Positions 52,735-60,808 of a stretch of 64,000 nt of DNA are shown here, piece by piece; position 1 is the stretch's first letter; every line of letters starts with the position of its first letter. The notes beneath the pieces are model-generated. The model was not told where the DNA came from, searched no databases, and worked only from the letters and a program-made list of their open reading frames with translations. Source of the stretch: Mongoliitalea daihaiensis (GTDB lineage: Bacteria; Bacteroidota; Bacteroidia; Cytophagales; Cyclobacteriaceae); contig NZ_CP063779.1 in the NCBI RefSeq assembly GCF_021596945.1, positions 3,694,001-3,758,000 on the forward strand, in the 5' to 3' direction. The position numbers and the translations under genes are program-made.

Positions 52735-53637
52735 ATGAAATTAGATAAGCAAACAATTGCCCAAGACTTTAAAATTCTCCAAGATCATATCTGTCAGGAA
52801 TTGGAATTAGAAGATGGGCAAGGTAAATTCAAGGAAGACAAGTGGACAAGACCTGAGGGAGGTGGTGGTCGAACCCGAATTTTCGAAAACGGAAAGATTA
52901 TCGCAAAAGGAGGAGTTGCCTTTTCAGCCGTAGAGGGCCCTACTCCAGATAAAATCTTGCAAAAATTACAATTGGAACAAGCAGAGTTTTTTGCCACAGG
53001 AGTATCCATTGTTATTCACCCTGACAGCCCTATGGTTCCGATCATCCACATGAATATTCGCTACTTCGAAATGAGTTCAGGTGTACGTTGGTTTGGCGGC
53101 GGTATAGACCTTACGCCACATTACATCGATCCAAAAGATGCCAAATATTTTCATGAGCAAGTAAAAGAAACCTGCGACCGATTCAATGCGTCCTATTACC
53201 CTAAATTCAAAAAATGGGCCGATGATTACTTTTATTTGAAGCATAGACAGGAAACTCGAGGAGTTGGAGGAATTTTCTTCGACCGTTTGGTCAGTGATGA
53301 TGAAAATGAAATGCAACAAATTTTTGAATTCGTAAAAGCTGTAGGGTATGTATTCCCAAAGATTTATCGGTATTTCATGTCAAAAAACTCGGTCATTCCT
53401 TATGGTAGTCGAGAAAAACAATGGCAAGCCCTGAGAAGAGGGCGCTATGTAGAATTCAACTTGGTATGGGATGCAGGTACTAAATTTGGTTTAGACACCA
53501 ATGGACGCACAGAAAGTATCCTGATGAGTATGCCTCCAGTAGCAAACTGGGAGTATATGCATCAGCCTGAAATTGGGAGTGAAGAAGCCTTTACATTGGA
53601 ACATTTGAAAAAAGATATTGATTGGCTTATTTATTAA
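52735..53637 (+). CDS. hemF: Oxygen-dependent coproporphyrinogen III oxidase
   Basis: 300 aa, full family length. Converts coproporphyrinogen III to protoporphyrinogen IX using O2. Motifs: HMNIRYFEMSS (about 103-113), VRWFGGGIDLTPHYI (about 117-131), GVGGIFFDRL (about 175-184), RRGRYVEFNLVWDAGTKFGL (about 233-252) and RTESILMSMPP (about 257-267). It sits in a rightward operon with the TrpF-like gene before it and a PAP2 gene 3 bp after it. It shows aerobic haem synthesis in this organism. Confidence 0.97.
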   Translation: MKLDKQTIAQDFKILQDHICQELELEDGQGKFKEDKWTRPEGGGGRTRIFENGKIIAKGGVAFSAVEGPTPDKILQKLQLEQAEFFATGVSIVIHPDSPMVPIIHMNIRYFEMSSGVRWFGGGIDLTPHYIDPKDAKYFHEQVKETCDRFNASYYPKFKKWADDYFYLKHRQETRGVGGIFFDRLVSDDENEMQQIFEFVKAVGYVFPKIYRYFMSKNSVIPYGSREKQWQALRRGRYVEFNLVWDAGTKFGLDTNGRTESILMSMPPVANWEYMHQPEIGSEEAFTLEHLKKDIDWLIY

Positions 53638-53640
53638 AAG

Positions 53641-54216
53641 ATGCTTGAATTTCTAAAATCGCTGGATGAGTCATTGCTATTTTTTTTTAATGGCCTCCAT
53701 CATCCTATCCTTGATCCTGTCATGTATACTGCTACTCAAACTTGGCCTTGGGTACCCATGTATGCTTTTTTACTATTTTTAATTTGGAAGACACATGGGC
53801 TACAAGGCTGGTGGACTTTGATAGGGATATTTTTGGCTATTCTATTTGCTGATCAATTCACATCTGCCTTTATGAAACCCTTTTTTGGCAGGTTGAGGCC
53901 TTGTCAAAATCAAGATTTTGCTGAGCTATTGCATACTTACAAAACCTGTGGTGGAAAATTTGGTTTTGCTTCTTCGCATGCTGCCAACAGTTTTGCAATT
54001 GCAACCTTGATGTGGCAACTCATCGGTAAAAAATACCCCCATGTCAAATGGCTTTTTCTTTGGGCTGCATTTTTCTCGTATACACGTGTCTACCTAGGTG
54101 TACATTATCCTGGAGATATAATCGTAGGAGCGATCGTAGGTTCGATATGTGGATATCTAGCCTACTTGATCAGCTTCACACTGCACAAATTCGCAAGGAA
54201 AATTACCAGCAACTAA
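53641..54216 (+). CDS. PAP2-family membrane phosphatase
   Basis: 191 aa, about five membrane helices. The three PAP2 motifs are present: KPFFGRLRP (about 79-87), SSHAANSF (about 111-118; the usual PSGH is altered to SSHA) and TRVYLGVHYPGD (about 148-159). Substrate is a lipid phosphate, e.g. undecaprenyl diphosphate or phosphatidylglycerol phosphate. It starts 3 bp after hemF. Its stop abuts the stop of the convergent ribE with no spacer. Confidence 0.9.
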   Translation: MLEFLKSLDESLLFFFNGLHHPILDPVMYTATQTWPWVPMYAFLLFLIWKTHGLQGWWTLIGIFLAILFADQFTSAFMKPFFGRLRPCQNQDFAELLHTYKTCGGKFGFASSHAANSFAIATLMWQLIGKKYPHVKWLFLWAAFFSYTRVYLGVHYPGDIIVGAIVGSICGYLAYLISFTLHKFARKITSN

Positions 54217-54810
54217 TTATTGCTGGTACCCTCTGATGATACGTTGTATATATTTTCCTACAATATCAAACTCCAAATTGACCTCATCCCCTACCCGTAG
54301 TTGATGAAAATTGGTATGTTCATAGGTATATGGGATAATCGCCACTCTGAATGAACCATTTTGGGAGTTGAAACAGGTAAGACTGGTCCCATTAATAGTG
54401 ATAGAACCTTTTTCAACGGTGACATTACCTGTGGATGGATCAAAGGAGAAATCAAAAAGCCAAGAACCGTCTTGCTCTTGAATGCTTCTAACCGTTCCAA
54501 TTTGGTCTACATGTCCTTGTACAATATGCCCATCAAATCTGCCATTGGCAGGCATGCAGCGTTCTACATTTACCTTTTTACCAGGAGACCATGACTTCAG
54601 ATTAGTCTTTTGCAACGTTTCATCGATTGCAGTCACACGATAGGTATCGCCTTCGATCGCAACCACCGTCAGACAGACACCATTATGTGCAACTGACTGA
54701 TCTATTTTTAACTCATTAGTAATGGGTGAACTTATATCAAAGTGAATATTGGTACCTTCTATGGTTTTACCTGTTACCGTGCCGAGTGTTTCTATAATTC
54801 CTGTAAACAT
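54217..54810 (-). CDS. ribE: Riboflavin synthase, alpha chain
   Basis: 197 aa. Two lumazine-binding repeats: MFTGIIETLGTVTG (1-14) with HNGVCLTVVAIEGD (about 42-55), and HIVQGHVDQIGTV (about 95-107) with INGTSLTC (about 138-145). It dismutates two 6,7-dimethyl-8-ribityllumazine molecules to riboflavin. Isolated from other rib genes here. Confidence 0.96.
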   Translation of the reverse strand: MFTGIIETLGTVTGKTIEGTNIHFDISSPITNELKIDQSVAHNGVCLTVVAIEGDTYRVTAIDETLQKTNLKSWSPGKKVNVERCMPANGRFDGHIVQGHVDQIGTVRSIQEQDGSWLFDFSFDPSTGNVTVEKGSITINGTSLTCFNSQNGSFRVAIIPYTYEHTNFHQLRVGDEVNLEFDIVGKYIQRIIRGYQQ

Positions 54811-54935
54811 TTATCTATCGTAAGCTTTTGAATTTCAAAAGAACGCTTTTTCAAGCTTAATTTCTTTTCAAAATAAGTGAATAATTCCTTTAACTTCGCA
54901 AGGTCGATTCATGTTTTGAAGAATTAATCAATCAA

Positions 54936-55589
54936 ATGATTAAACTAGAAGATACCTATAAACACAAAGGACAACGCAAAGCGCTTGTAAAATTATTACA
55001 AGAGAAAGGCATTCGATCTGAAGCCGTACTTGAAGCAATCCATGCACTACCCCGGCATTTCTTTTTTGACTCTGCCCTGCACTCGCATGCCTATGAAGAT
55101 AAGGCCTTTCCTATCGGAGAAGGACAGACAATTTCACAGCCGTATACAGTTGCTTTCCAGACAGAATTATTACAGATCAAACCTGGAGACAAAGTACTGG
55201 AAATAGGTACTGGTTCAGGATATCAGGGGAGTATTTTACATTTGTTAGGAGCTGTAGTTCACACCATTGAATATCAACCGAAGCTCTACGAACGCACCAA
55301 GAGATTTTTAGGCAAATTAGGTATCCCGTTAAACTTTTATTTGGGTGATGGGAGTCAGGGCATTCCTCAACAAGCTCCATTCGATAAAATAATTGTCACC
55401 GCGGGTGCACCTGTTGTACCCACATCATTACTCAATCAGTTAAAAATCGGTGGTATTTTGGTAATTCCAGTAGGTGATCGCAAAACCCAAAAAATGATGA
55501 AATTAACTAAAATGAGTGCTACTAAAATCAGTAAAGAGGAATACGATAACTTTGCTTTTGTTCCTTTACTAGGAAAAGAGGGTTGGTAA
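54936..55589 (+). CDS. pcm: Protein-L-isoaspartate O-methyltransferase
   Basis: 217 aa. Repairs isoaspartyl residues by SAM-dependent methylation. ALPRHFFFDSALHSHAYEDKAFPIGEGQTISQPYTVA shows the family's catalytic pocket (FPIGEGQTISQP at about 61-72), and KVLEIGTGSGYQGSILHLLG (about 86-105) is the SAM loop; DKIIVTAGAPVVP follows. Start ATG 54936 gives MIKLEDTYKHKGQRKAL, as expected. It is the first of several rightward genes and lies 85 bp before the thioesterase gene. Confidence 0.95.
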   Translation: MIKLEDTYKHKGQRKALVKLLQEKGIRSEAVLEAIHALPRHFFFDSALHSHAYEDKAFPIGEGQTISQPYTVAFQTELLQIKPGDKVLEIGTGSGYQGSILHLLGAVVHTIEYQPKLYERTKRFLGKLGIPLNFYLGDGSQGIPQQAPFDKIIVTAGAPVVPTSLLNQLKIGGILVIPVGDRKTQKMMKLTKMSATKISKEEYDNFAFVPLLGKEGW

Positions 55590-55607
55590 AAACAAAATTT
55601 TATACTG

Positions 55608-55641
55608 TTAACTCAAACTTAAAAATCCTTTTTTGAGTTAA
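55608..55641 (+). terminator. Hairpin after pcm
   Basis: Perfect TTAACTCAAA (55608-55617) / TTTGAGTTAA (55632-55641), 14-nt loop, followed by AAATTTTG. Weak T-tail; a terminator is likely, an RNA control element for the next gene is not excluded. Confidence 0.45.
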
Positions 55642-55648
55642 AATTTTG

Positions 55649-55656
55649 TACATTTG
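55649..55656 (+). promoter_or_regulatory. -7 element for the thioesterase gene
   Basis: TACATTTG is an exact TAnnTTTG match, 17 bp before ATG 55674, just after the pcm hairpin. A TTTG at 55632-55635 is closer (13 bp) than usual. Confidence 0.45.
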
Positions 55657-55673
55657 AAAAAAAATTAATTTTT

Positions 55674-56204
55674 ATGGCAAAGAAAAAAGCAGCGTCTCTA
55701 TCTCAAGTCATCATGACTGAAATGGTGCTACCAAACGACACCAACACCTTAAACAACCTCATGGGTGGAAAACTCATGCATTGGATGGACATTGTGGCCG
55801 CCATAGCTGCACAAAAACATTCCAATAGGATCGTTGTGACTGCTTCTGCAGATAGTATATCATTCAAGCATCCTATTGCCTTAGGTAATGTAGTCACCTT
55901 AAAGGCCTTCGTTACAAGAGCATTCAATTCATCTATGGAGGTATTCATAGAAGTTTTTGCCGAAGATATCCCAGCTAACAAAAAAATTACAACTCACCGT
56001 GCATTTTTCACCTTTGTAGCGGTAGATCAAAATGGTCGCCCTATAGAAGTCCCTGAGGTGGAACCCCATACACCGGATGAAATTGAATTGTTTGAGGGTG
56101 CATTGAGAAGACGTCAGCTGCGTCTAATTCTTTCCAAGAAAATGGATCCCAATGATGCATCAGAGTTAAAAGCGATATTCGATTTAAATGATCCAAAAAA
56201 ATAA
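55674..56204 (+). CDS. Acyl-CoA thioesterase (hotdog fold)
   Basis: 176 aa. 4HBT/BFIT-type hotdog: EMVLPNDTNTLNNLMGGKLMHWMDIVAAIAAQKHSNRIVVTASADSISFKHPIALGN (about 16-72) contains the family's 'PxdtN..G.l.GG.lL.wmD..a...A..h' with the catalytic Asp/Asn region. Releases free CoA from acyl-CoA; E. coli homologues act on medium or long chains. C-terminal 30 residues (RRRQLRLILSKKMDPND) are a helical tail. Confidence 0.92.
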   Translation: MAKKKAASLSQVIMTEMVLPNDTNTLNNLMGGKLMHWMDIVAAIAAQKHSNRIVVTASADSISFKHPIALGNVVTLKAFVTRAFNSSMEVFIEVFAEDIPANKKITTHRAFFTFVAVDQNGRPIEVPEVEPHTPDEIELFEGALRRRQLRLILSKKMDPNDASELKAIFDLNDPKK

Positions 56205-56213
56205 TTCAACTGA

Positions 56214-56327
56214 CTGTCTGTCCATTTAACTAACAGAATATATGATAAGATAGACACTTAATGGACAATCTTATGATCTACTCTGCGATTACCTCCTAAA
56301 CTAATGAAATGTTTTTTGGACAGACAG
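56214..56327. repeat. 11-bp inverted repeat spanning the thioesterase/psi-like intergenic
   Basis: CTGTCTGTCCA (56214-56224) and TGGACAGACAG (56317-56327). A third copy of TGGACA lies at 56258-56263 between them. The 178-bp gap also holds the promoter of the next gene. Confidence 0.5.
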
Positions 56328-56360
56328 CCTCTTTACTTTTTTAAGCTTTGGAAAGCATCT

Positions 56361-56368
56361 TATTTTTG
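56361..56368 (+). promoter_or_regulatory. -7 element for the 185-aa gene
   Basis: TATTTTTG is an exact TAnnTTTG match 15 bp before ATG 56383, predicting a very short leader of about 8 nt. The region 19 bp upstream is T-rich (TTTT) in place of a perfect TTTG. Confidence 0.45.
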
Positions 56369-56382
56369 CAGAATTTAGCCTC

Positions 56383-56940
56383 ATGGAACAAATGAATCTG
56401 CATCACCTTAGTTTGTTTATCATGGACGATGTATACCTCATCCCTGGAGAGGAGGCAAACGCTACGATTTACAAAACATCTGCGCAGCCACTTCCTCAAG
56501 AAAATTCAATATCTCGCGAAGAAATAGAAGAAAATCTGAAGGATTTGGATAATGTGAAGGAACTACATTACGAGGGTAATTTTGAAAAAGGGGTACTAGT
56601 CATTATCGATGAGGTTGAATTTAAGAGCGAACTTAAGGAATTACTGTTTAAGATTTTAGGAGCTGTAAATTGTGCTCTCAAAGATATAGCACTTGTCAAC
56701 GCGAGCGAATTAGAAGGTACAAGTATCGACTCTATCCAAAGGATAAACCCATCCAAAATCATCCTCTTTGGAAAAGTTGCGCATGACATCATGCACTACC
56801 GCGAAGATTTATACAAAATATCTGTTGAGGACAGCATAGAGTTTCTTTTTGCAGATCAATTAAGTGCTATTAACAGCAACGTAACGATGAAAAAGTCGTT
56901 ATGGAATCAATTACAAATCCTTTTTGGAATTCAAAAATAA
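56383..56940 (+). CDS. Unknown cytoplasmic protein, possible DNA polymerase III psi (HolD)/UDG-fold relative
   Basis: 185 aa. No signal or membrane segment. Central strand-helix GVLVIIDEVEFKSELKELLFKILGAVNCALKDIALVNAS (about 70-108), then SKIILFGKVAHDIMHYR (about 125-141) and the C-terminal TMKKSLWNQLQILFG (about 167-181). HolD has the same order: a 'LVMVAND' strand, 'LLRALTVSPDQV', then 'RAALWQQI' at the end. The UDG-like fold is shared by psi subunits. The similarity is weak and by eye, so the assignment is a hypothesis. The gene is followed after 4 bp by DUF3817. Confidence 0.7.
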   Translation: MEQMNLHHLSLFIMDDVYLIPGEEANATIYKTSAQPLPQENSISREEIEENLKDLDNVKELHYEGNFEKGVLVIIDEVEFKSELKELLFKILGAVNCALKDIALVNASELEGTSIDSIQRINPSKIILFGKVAHDIMHYREDLYKISVEDSIEFLFADQLSAINSNVTMKKSLWNQLQILFGIQK

Positions 56941-56944
56941 AAAA

Positions 56945-57241
56945 ATGACTGAATCAGCAATTGTATGGCTAAAGCGTTTTAAATGGATCAGTATTATTGA
57001 GGGATTATCTTTCCTTCTGCTATTATTCATTGCTATGCCTCTCAAATATATGATGGATATGCCCCTTGCAGTGACTTATGTAGGATGGGCACATGGGGTA
57101 CTATTTGTAGTATATATCTACGTGGTATTTCCTACGGCCTTTAAAGCAAAATGGGACTTCAAAAAAACATTTCTTGCCCTCGTAGCTTCTATTTTACCAT
57201 TTGGACCATTTGTATTTGACAAATACATTCTAAACAATTGA
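56945..57241 (+). CDS. DUF3817 membrane protein
   Basis: 98 aa from ATG 56945 (MTESAIVWLKRFKWISIIEG); the frame open to 56924 overlaps the previous gene. Three membrane helices (about 13-33, 44-66, 74-92). WISIIEGLSFLLLLFIAMPLKYM and YVGWAHGVLFVVYIYVVFPTAFKAKWDFKKTFLALVASILPFGPFVFDKY are diagnostic of DUF3817, a family of small integral membrane proteins with no known function. A terminator starts at its stop codon. Confidence 0.88.
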   Translation: MTESAIVWLKRFKWISIIEGLSFLLLLFIAMPLKYMMDMPLAVTYVGWAHGVLFVVYIYVVFPTAFKAKWDFKKTFLALVASILPFGPFVFDKYILNN

Positions 57242-57261
57242 GCAAAAACTTGCTCTTTTTT
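57240..57261 (+). terminator. Terminator at the end of the DUF3817 gene
   Basis: GAGCAA (57240-57245) / TTGCTC (57250-57255), 4-nt loop, T-run to 57261. The stem begins inside the TGA stop codon. Confidence 0.65.
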
Positions 57262-57296
57262 ATGGTTGAAATTATCCTCTCAACATCTATGAGCGC

Positions 57297-58319
57297 ATGG
57301 CACTGATCAGCAAAAAGAAATTAATTTATCCCATCAGCCAACGGCTAAGAGCCTTCCTTGTAAAGTATGGGCGTGAAGTTGACTTCCCGATTCATTATGG
57401 AGACTTGCTCCGATACACGGGATCAATTCCACTTTATGATTTCAAAGGTAATGACACATTGTGGGAAACAGTTTTCTTTGCAGAATCTGATAGGGAAGAA
57501 ATTCATTACCATGTCAAAAAAATCTATGCTATTTTAAGATCGGAAGGTGACATGTCAGTCATGGACCATTTGTACATAGATCGGATTGATTTGTGTGTTT
57601 ATGGAAATACACAACCCTTTCGGGTGCGCGTTGTGAACCGAATCAACGACAACTTTGATTATTTTTATATCAAGAATGCAGATGCATCAAGAGTTTATGG
57701 ACTTGAATTAGAGCATTTGTTATCACCCAATAGAATCAGCTATTTGGTTCATCAAAATACCTTAATTGAGGAGCATATTGCTGGGATTCCAGGAGAACAA
57801 TTCATGAGGCAACACATCAATGATCCTAACCTCAACCCTATCAGACTAGCTAAAGAATTTGTAAAATTTAATGAGCGGTGTTTTGTTCGCTTATTGGGAG
57901 ATATGCATTCTTCTAACTTTGTGATTGATGTAACTCCTGATTTTGAGGAAACGCATTACAGAATCCGGGCTATTGACTTTGATCAGCAATCTTACGAAGG
58001 GAAAAAGTCCATTTATTTGCCTCAGTATTTTAAAGAAAATAATGCATTGATTCAATTAGGTATCAAACACATCACCCCCGAATCCATGCGCCAATATCAA
58101 CGGGAAGAGCGGGCCCTAATTGCTACCAGACTCAAAAGCTCACCACAGGAGATCGAAGACATACTTTCAACAATGGAACTTGATACCGTTTCGATTCCGG
58201 AAAATATTCAAAGTCTTAAAAAAGAACTTGCAAAACATTATAAAAATCCACAGTTCTTAGCCTGTAAAAATATGGGACAGATTGTCCGAGAAAGCTTAGA
58301 GCAAGTATTACACCGATAA
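57297..58319 (+). CDS. Unknown protein with kinase-fold (APH/PKL-like) motifs
   Basis: 340 aa, no signal or membrane segment. I do not recognise a named family. The region from about 120 has the order of a protein-kinase-like phosphotransferase: YFYIKNAD (about 121-128, possible ATP-binding Lys), YLVHQNTLIEEHIAG (hinge-like), RLLGDMHSSNFVIDVTP (about 198-214, with D202 and N207 spaced like the catalytic loop 'GDxHxxN') and IRAIDFDQQSY (about 224-234, D227/D229 in the place of the metal-binding DFG/DxD). The N-terminal 100 residues lack a clear glycine loop. Convergent with the LRR gene. Confidence 0.72.
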   Translation: MALISKKKLIYPISQRLRAFLVKYGREVDFPIHYGDLLRYTGSIPLYDFKGNDTLWETVFFAESDREEIHYHVKKIYAILRSEGDMSVMDHLYIDRIDLCVYGNTQPFRVRVVNRINDNFDYFYIKNADASRVYGLELEHLLSPNRISYLVHQNTLIEEHIAGIPGEQFMRQHINDPNLNPIRLAKEFVKFNERCFVRLLGDMHSSNFVIDVTPDFEETHYRIRAIDFDQQSYEGKKSIYLPQYFKENNALIQLGIKHITPESMRQYQREERALIATRLKSSPQEIEDILSTMELDTVSIPENIQSLKKELAKHYKNPQFLACKNMGQIVRESLEQVLHR

Positions 58320-58351
58320 ATGCAATACTTGTCCAAAGCTTCCTTAATGCA

Positions 58352-60808
58352 TTAATAAAACTTGATCTCGCAGGTAGGATTCAATTTTCTAAAAGAATCA
58401 ATAGCCCTAACGCTTATTCTGGTATTGAAAGCAGATAAACGTTTTAGATTGGCTAATCCTTGAATTGGTCTCAACGAACGAACATTCGTGCTTGCAATAT
58501 TTAACTCTTCTAACTTTTGCATGGTTTCCAACCCCCGCAAAGACTTAATATTAGTGCCCGAAATATTTAGATAAGTTAAATTTTGAAGTTTTGCAAGGGG
58601 TCTTAAATCTGTGATTCCTGTATTTGATAAATCTAAACTTTTCAAATCTACTAAAAGACCCAATACCTCTAAATCGGTAATCGGAGCTTGCGATATTTTC
58701 AATTCCTCAAGTAATTTCAACTGACTTACTGCTTCAATATCTCTGAAATACACATCAAAAATTGACAATTTCCTAAGATTATTAAAGATTATCAATGGTT
58801 CAAGATTTTCAATGGAAACTTTTTCTATTGAAAATGAAGGTGTGGAAGTCCAGCTATGCAAGAGTTCTGAGTGTGGCTGAAAGGTGTTATCTCCAAAATG
58901 TTTTTGAATTACACTCTTCCAATCACTTTCCATCGATTCCCACCAAGCTTCTAAAACCGCCGTACGGTAGATAATAGCTACAGATTCGTTTTTAACCAAA
59001 AACTCTGATACTTGATCTTCATCAAATGTTGCTCCATCAATATTTAGGTATTCCAACTGTACCATATTGACCAGAGAAAGTATTTCCTGTATTGGAGAAC
59101 GAGCAAAATCTATCCTTCTCAATCCATTCAAATTAGCCAGTGCACGTAAGGACCTTACATTCGTTTCCTTTCCTACCACACACTGTAACATTCGCATTTC
59201 TGACAGTGGGGTAATATCCGCAACGGAAGTTTGACTAAAATCCAGGTAATTTAACTTCCTAAACTTAAGAACCGGCGCAAGATTGGTAATCGCACTACCT
59301 GAAACTATTAAGCTATCAATCCCGACGGTGGCGGTTAAATCTTCAATAGTTGGATTGGCCTTTTGCAGATTAGGATTGTTTTTTTCAAGCACTTCACGCC
59401 AAGCTACCGACAAACCATCGTACCAAGTCTGTAGATTTTCCACATGATGAACCAATAAAACCCTTCTATTTGCGCGTGCAAACTCATCAGCACTTTCTTC
59501 TGAAATCCTTGTCAAATCAGCATACACCCTTCGAAGACTTAATTTATTTTGAAGTGGCGACAATTCAGCAATTTCTGTCTGATTAAAATTGACCATTGCC
59601 AAGTTTTGCATTGTTTTGAGAGGCTCCAAACTAGAAATATTCGTCTCGGAAACATTCAATTCGACCAAGCTAGACAAGTTTTCCAATAAATCGAAGTTGA
59701 TGACAAAATTCTTACTTATGTCTAAATGGATCAATTCAGATAGTTCTGCAATATTTTCCATGTTATTAAATCCACTTTCACGCACATTCAACACTCGTAA
59801 TGCTCCGAAGGAATTTAACACATCAAAACTTATAATAGGTGTATTTACGGCCTTGAGGGTATGCAATTGTTTCAAATTACCCAACTCACTTATATCGGTA
59901 ATTTGGGTATTGGAAATATCTAGGAAAGCTAATCTATCTGAATATTTGATAAATTGAATATCATTAGTAGGTGTATTGGCAATATTTAAATAGCTTAGAA
60001 ATGTTACATTACTGATAGGGCTCAAGTCTTGAATCTTTGTATTGCTGATATCAATGTATTTGAGATCCCTGAGAGCCTCTAAAGGCTCTAAATCAACAAC
60101 AAAAAGATTACCTGTCAAATCAACCGAGTCAATAGCTGAAATCTTGTATAAATGATCGATTGTTACAGAATCCATTTCCTGTAAACCAACCTTATTTCTA
60201 AAATAATTTTCCCAAGTATAAGAAAGATTTGACCACCAAGTTTGCAACTCTTGATCCCTACTTAGTTTAGTCGTGTAGATACTTGCGATTTTGAGCTCAT
60301 TGGATTTTTTGTCTACATTGATCTCTAAAAATCGTGGCTTGGTATTGGTAATTTTTTCTTTATTAAGTCCAGTTGCGGTGAGCGTTCTATCCATAGAGAC
60401 AAGGAAAGATAGCTCCTCATTATCTCTTAGAAAAGGCTTCACCTCACGAATTTTAAACTTAAAATTTGCATCCTTGAAAAAAAATTCAATATCCTTCAAG
60501 TAGGCGGTAATGTCTTTGTTGGTAATTACCTTTCTATCATTTAATAAATCGTCTTCAACTTGTACTTTCCCATCTCTAAAAATCTTGGTATAGCTTTCAC
60601 GAATGATCACATCTTTATCACGGGCAGGAGTATCCTTGCTTCCGACCGTATTAAGGAAATATTCCAAGAATCGGATTTGATCCTCTACTTGACTAGATAA
60701 ATCCTTAAGTTCTTGTTTGCTATATCCCTTGATGTCTTGCGCTGCAGAAATCTGGATAATCAACAAGAAAAGACTGAAAAACGCCGTATAAAACTTATTT
60801 TTGATCAT
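58352..60808 (-). CDS. Secreted leucine-rich repeat protein with three repeated modules
   Basis: 818 aa. Signal peptide 1-23. An N-terminal domain (about 30-180) with FLEYFLNTVGSKDTP resembles the neighbouring operon products. Then three modules, each starting with a helical cap (QTWWSNLSYTW about 187, QTWYDGLSVAW about 459, EAWWESMESDW about 619) followed by an LRR block: about 235-430, 505-600 and 665-818. The LRRs are 22-residue internalin-like units ('L..LD.SNT.I.DI..L..L..L'). No T9SS domain or membrane anchor after the signal, so it is probably periplasmic or bound to a partner. Last gene of a four-gene operon, overlapping the previous one by 14 bp. Confidence 0.9.
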   Translation of the reverse strand: MIKNKFYTAFFSLFLLIIQISAAQDIKGYSKQELKDLSSQVEDQIRFLEYFLNTVGSKDTPARDKDVIIRESYTKIFRDGKVQVEDDLLNDRKVITNKDITAYLKDIEFFFKDANFKFKIREVKPFLRDNEELSFLVSMDRTLTATGLNKEKITNTKPRFLEINVDKKSNELKIASIYTTKLSRDQELQTWWSNLSYTWENYFRNKVGLQEMDSVTIDHLYKISAIDSVDLTGNLFVVDLEPLEALRDLKYIDISNTKIQDLSPISNVTFLSYLNIANTPTNDIQFIKYSDRLAFLDISNTQITDISELGNLKQLHTLKAVNTPIISFDVLNSFGALRVLNVRESGFNNMENIAELSELIHLDISKNFVINFDLLENLSSLVELNVSETNISSLEPLKTMQNLAMVNFNQTEIAELSPLQNKLSLRRVYADLTRISEESADEFARANRRVLLVHHVENLQTWYDGLSVAWREVLEKNNPNLQKANPTIEDLTATVGIDSLIVSGSAITNLAPVLKFRKLNYLDFSQTSVADITPLSEMRMLQCVVGKETNVRSLRALANLNGLRRIDFARSPIQEILSLVNMVQLEYLNIDGATFDEDQVSEFLVKNESVAIIYRTAVLEAWWESMESDWKSVIQKHFGDNTFQPHSELLHSWTSTPSFSIEKVSIENLEPLIIFNNLRKLSIFDVYFRDIEAVSQLKLLEELKISQAPITDLEVLGLLVDLKSLDLSNTGITDLRPLAKLQNLTYLNISGTNIKSLRGLETMQKLEELNIASTNVRSLRPIQGLANLKRLSAFNTRISVRAIDSFRKLNPTCEIKFY

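Noticed and set aside
58344-58355. Palindrome TTAATGCATTAA at the end of the LRR gene
   Set aside because: Only 12 bp and AT-rich, no T-tract; chance is likely and it overlaps the stop codon.
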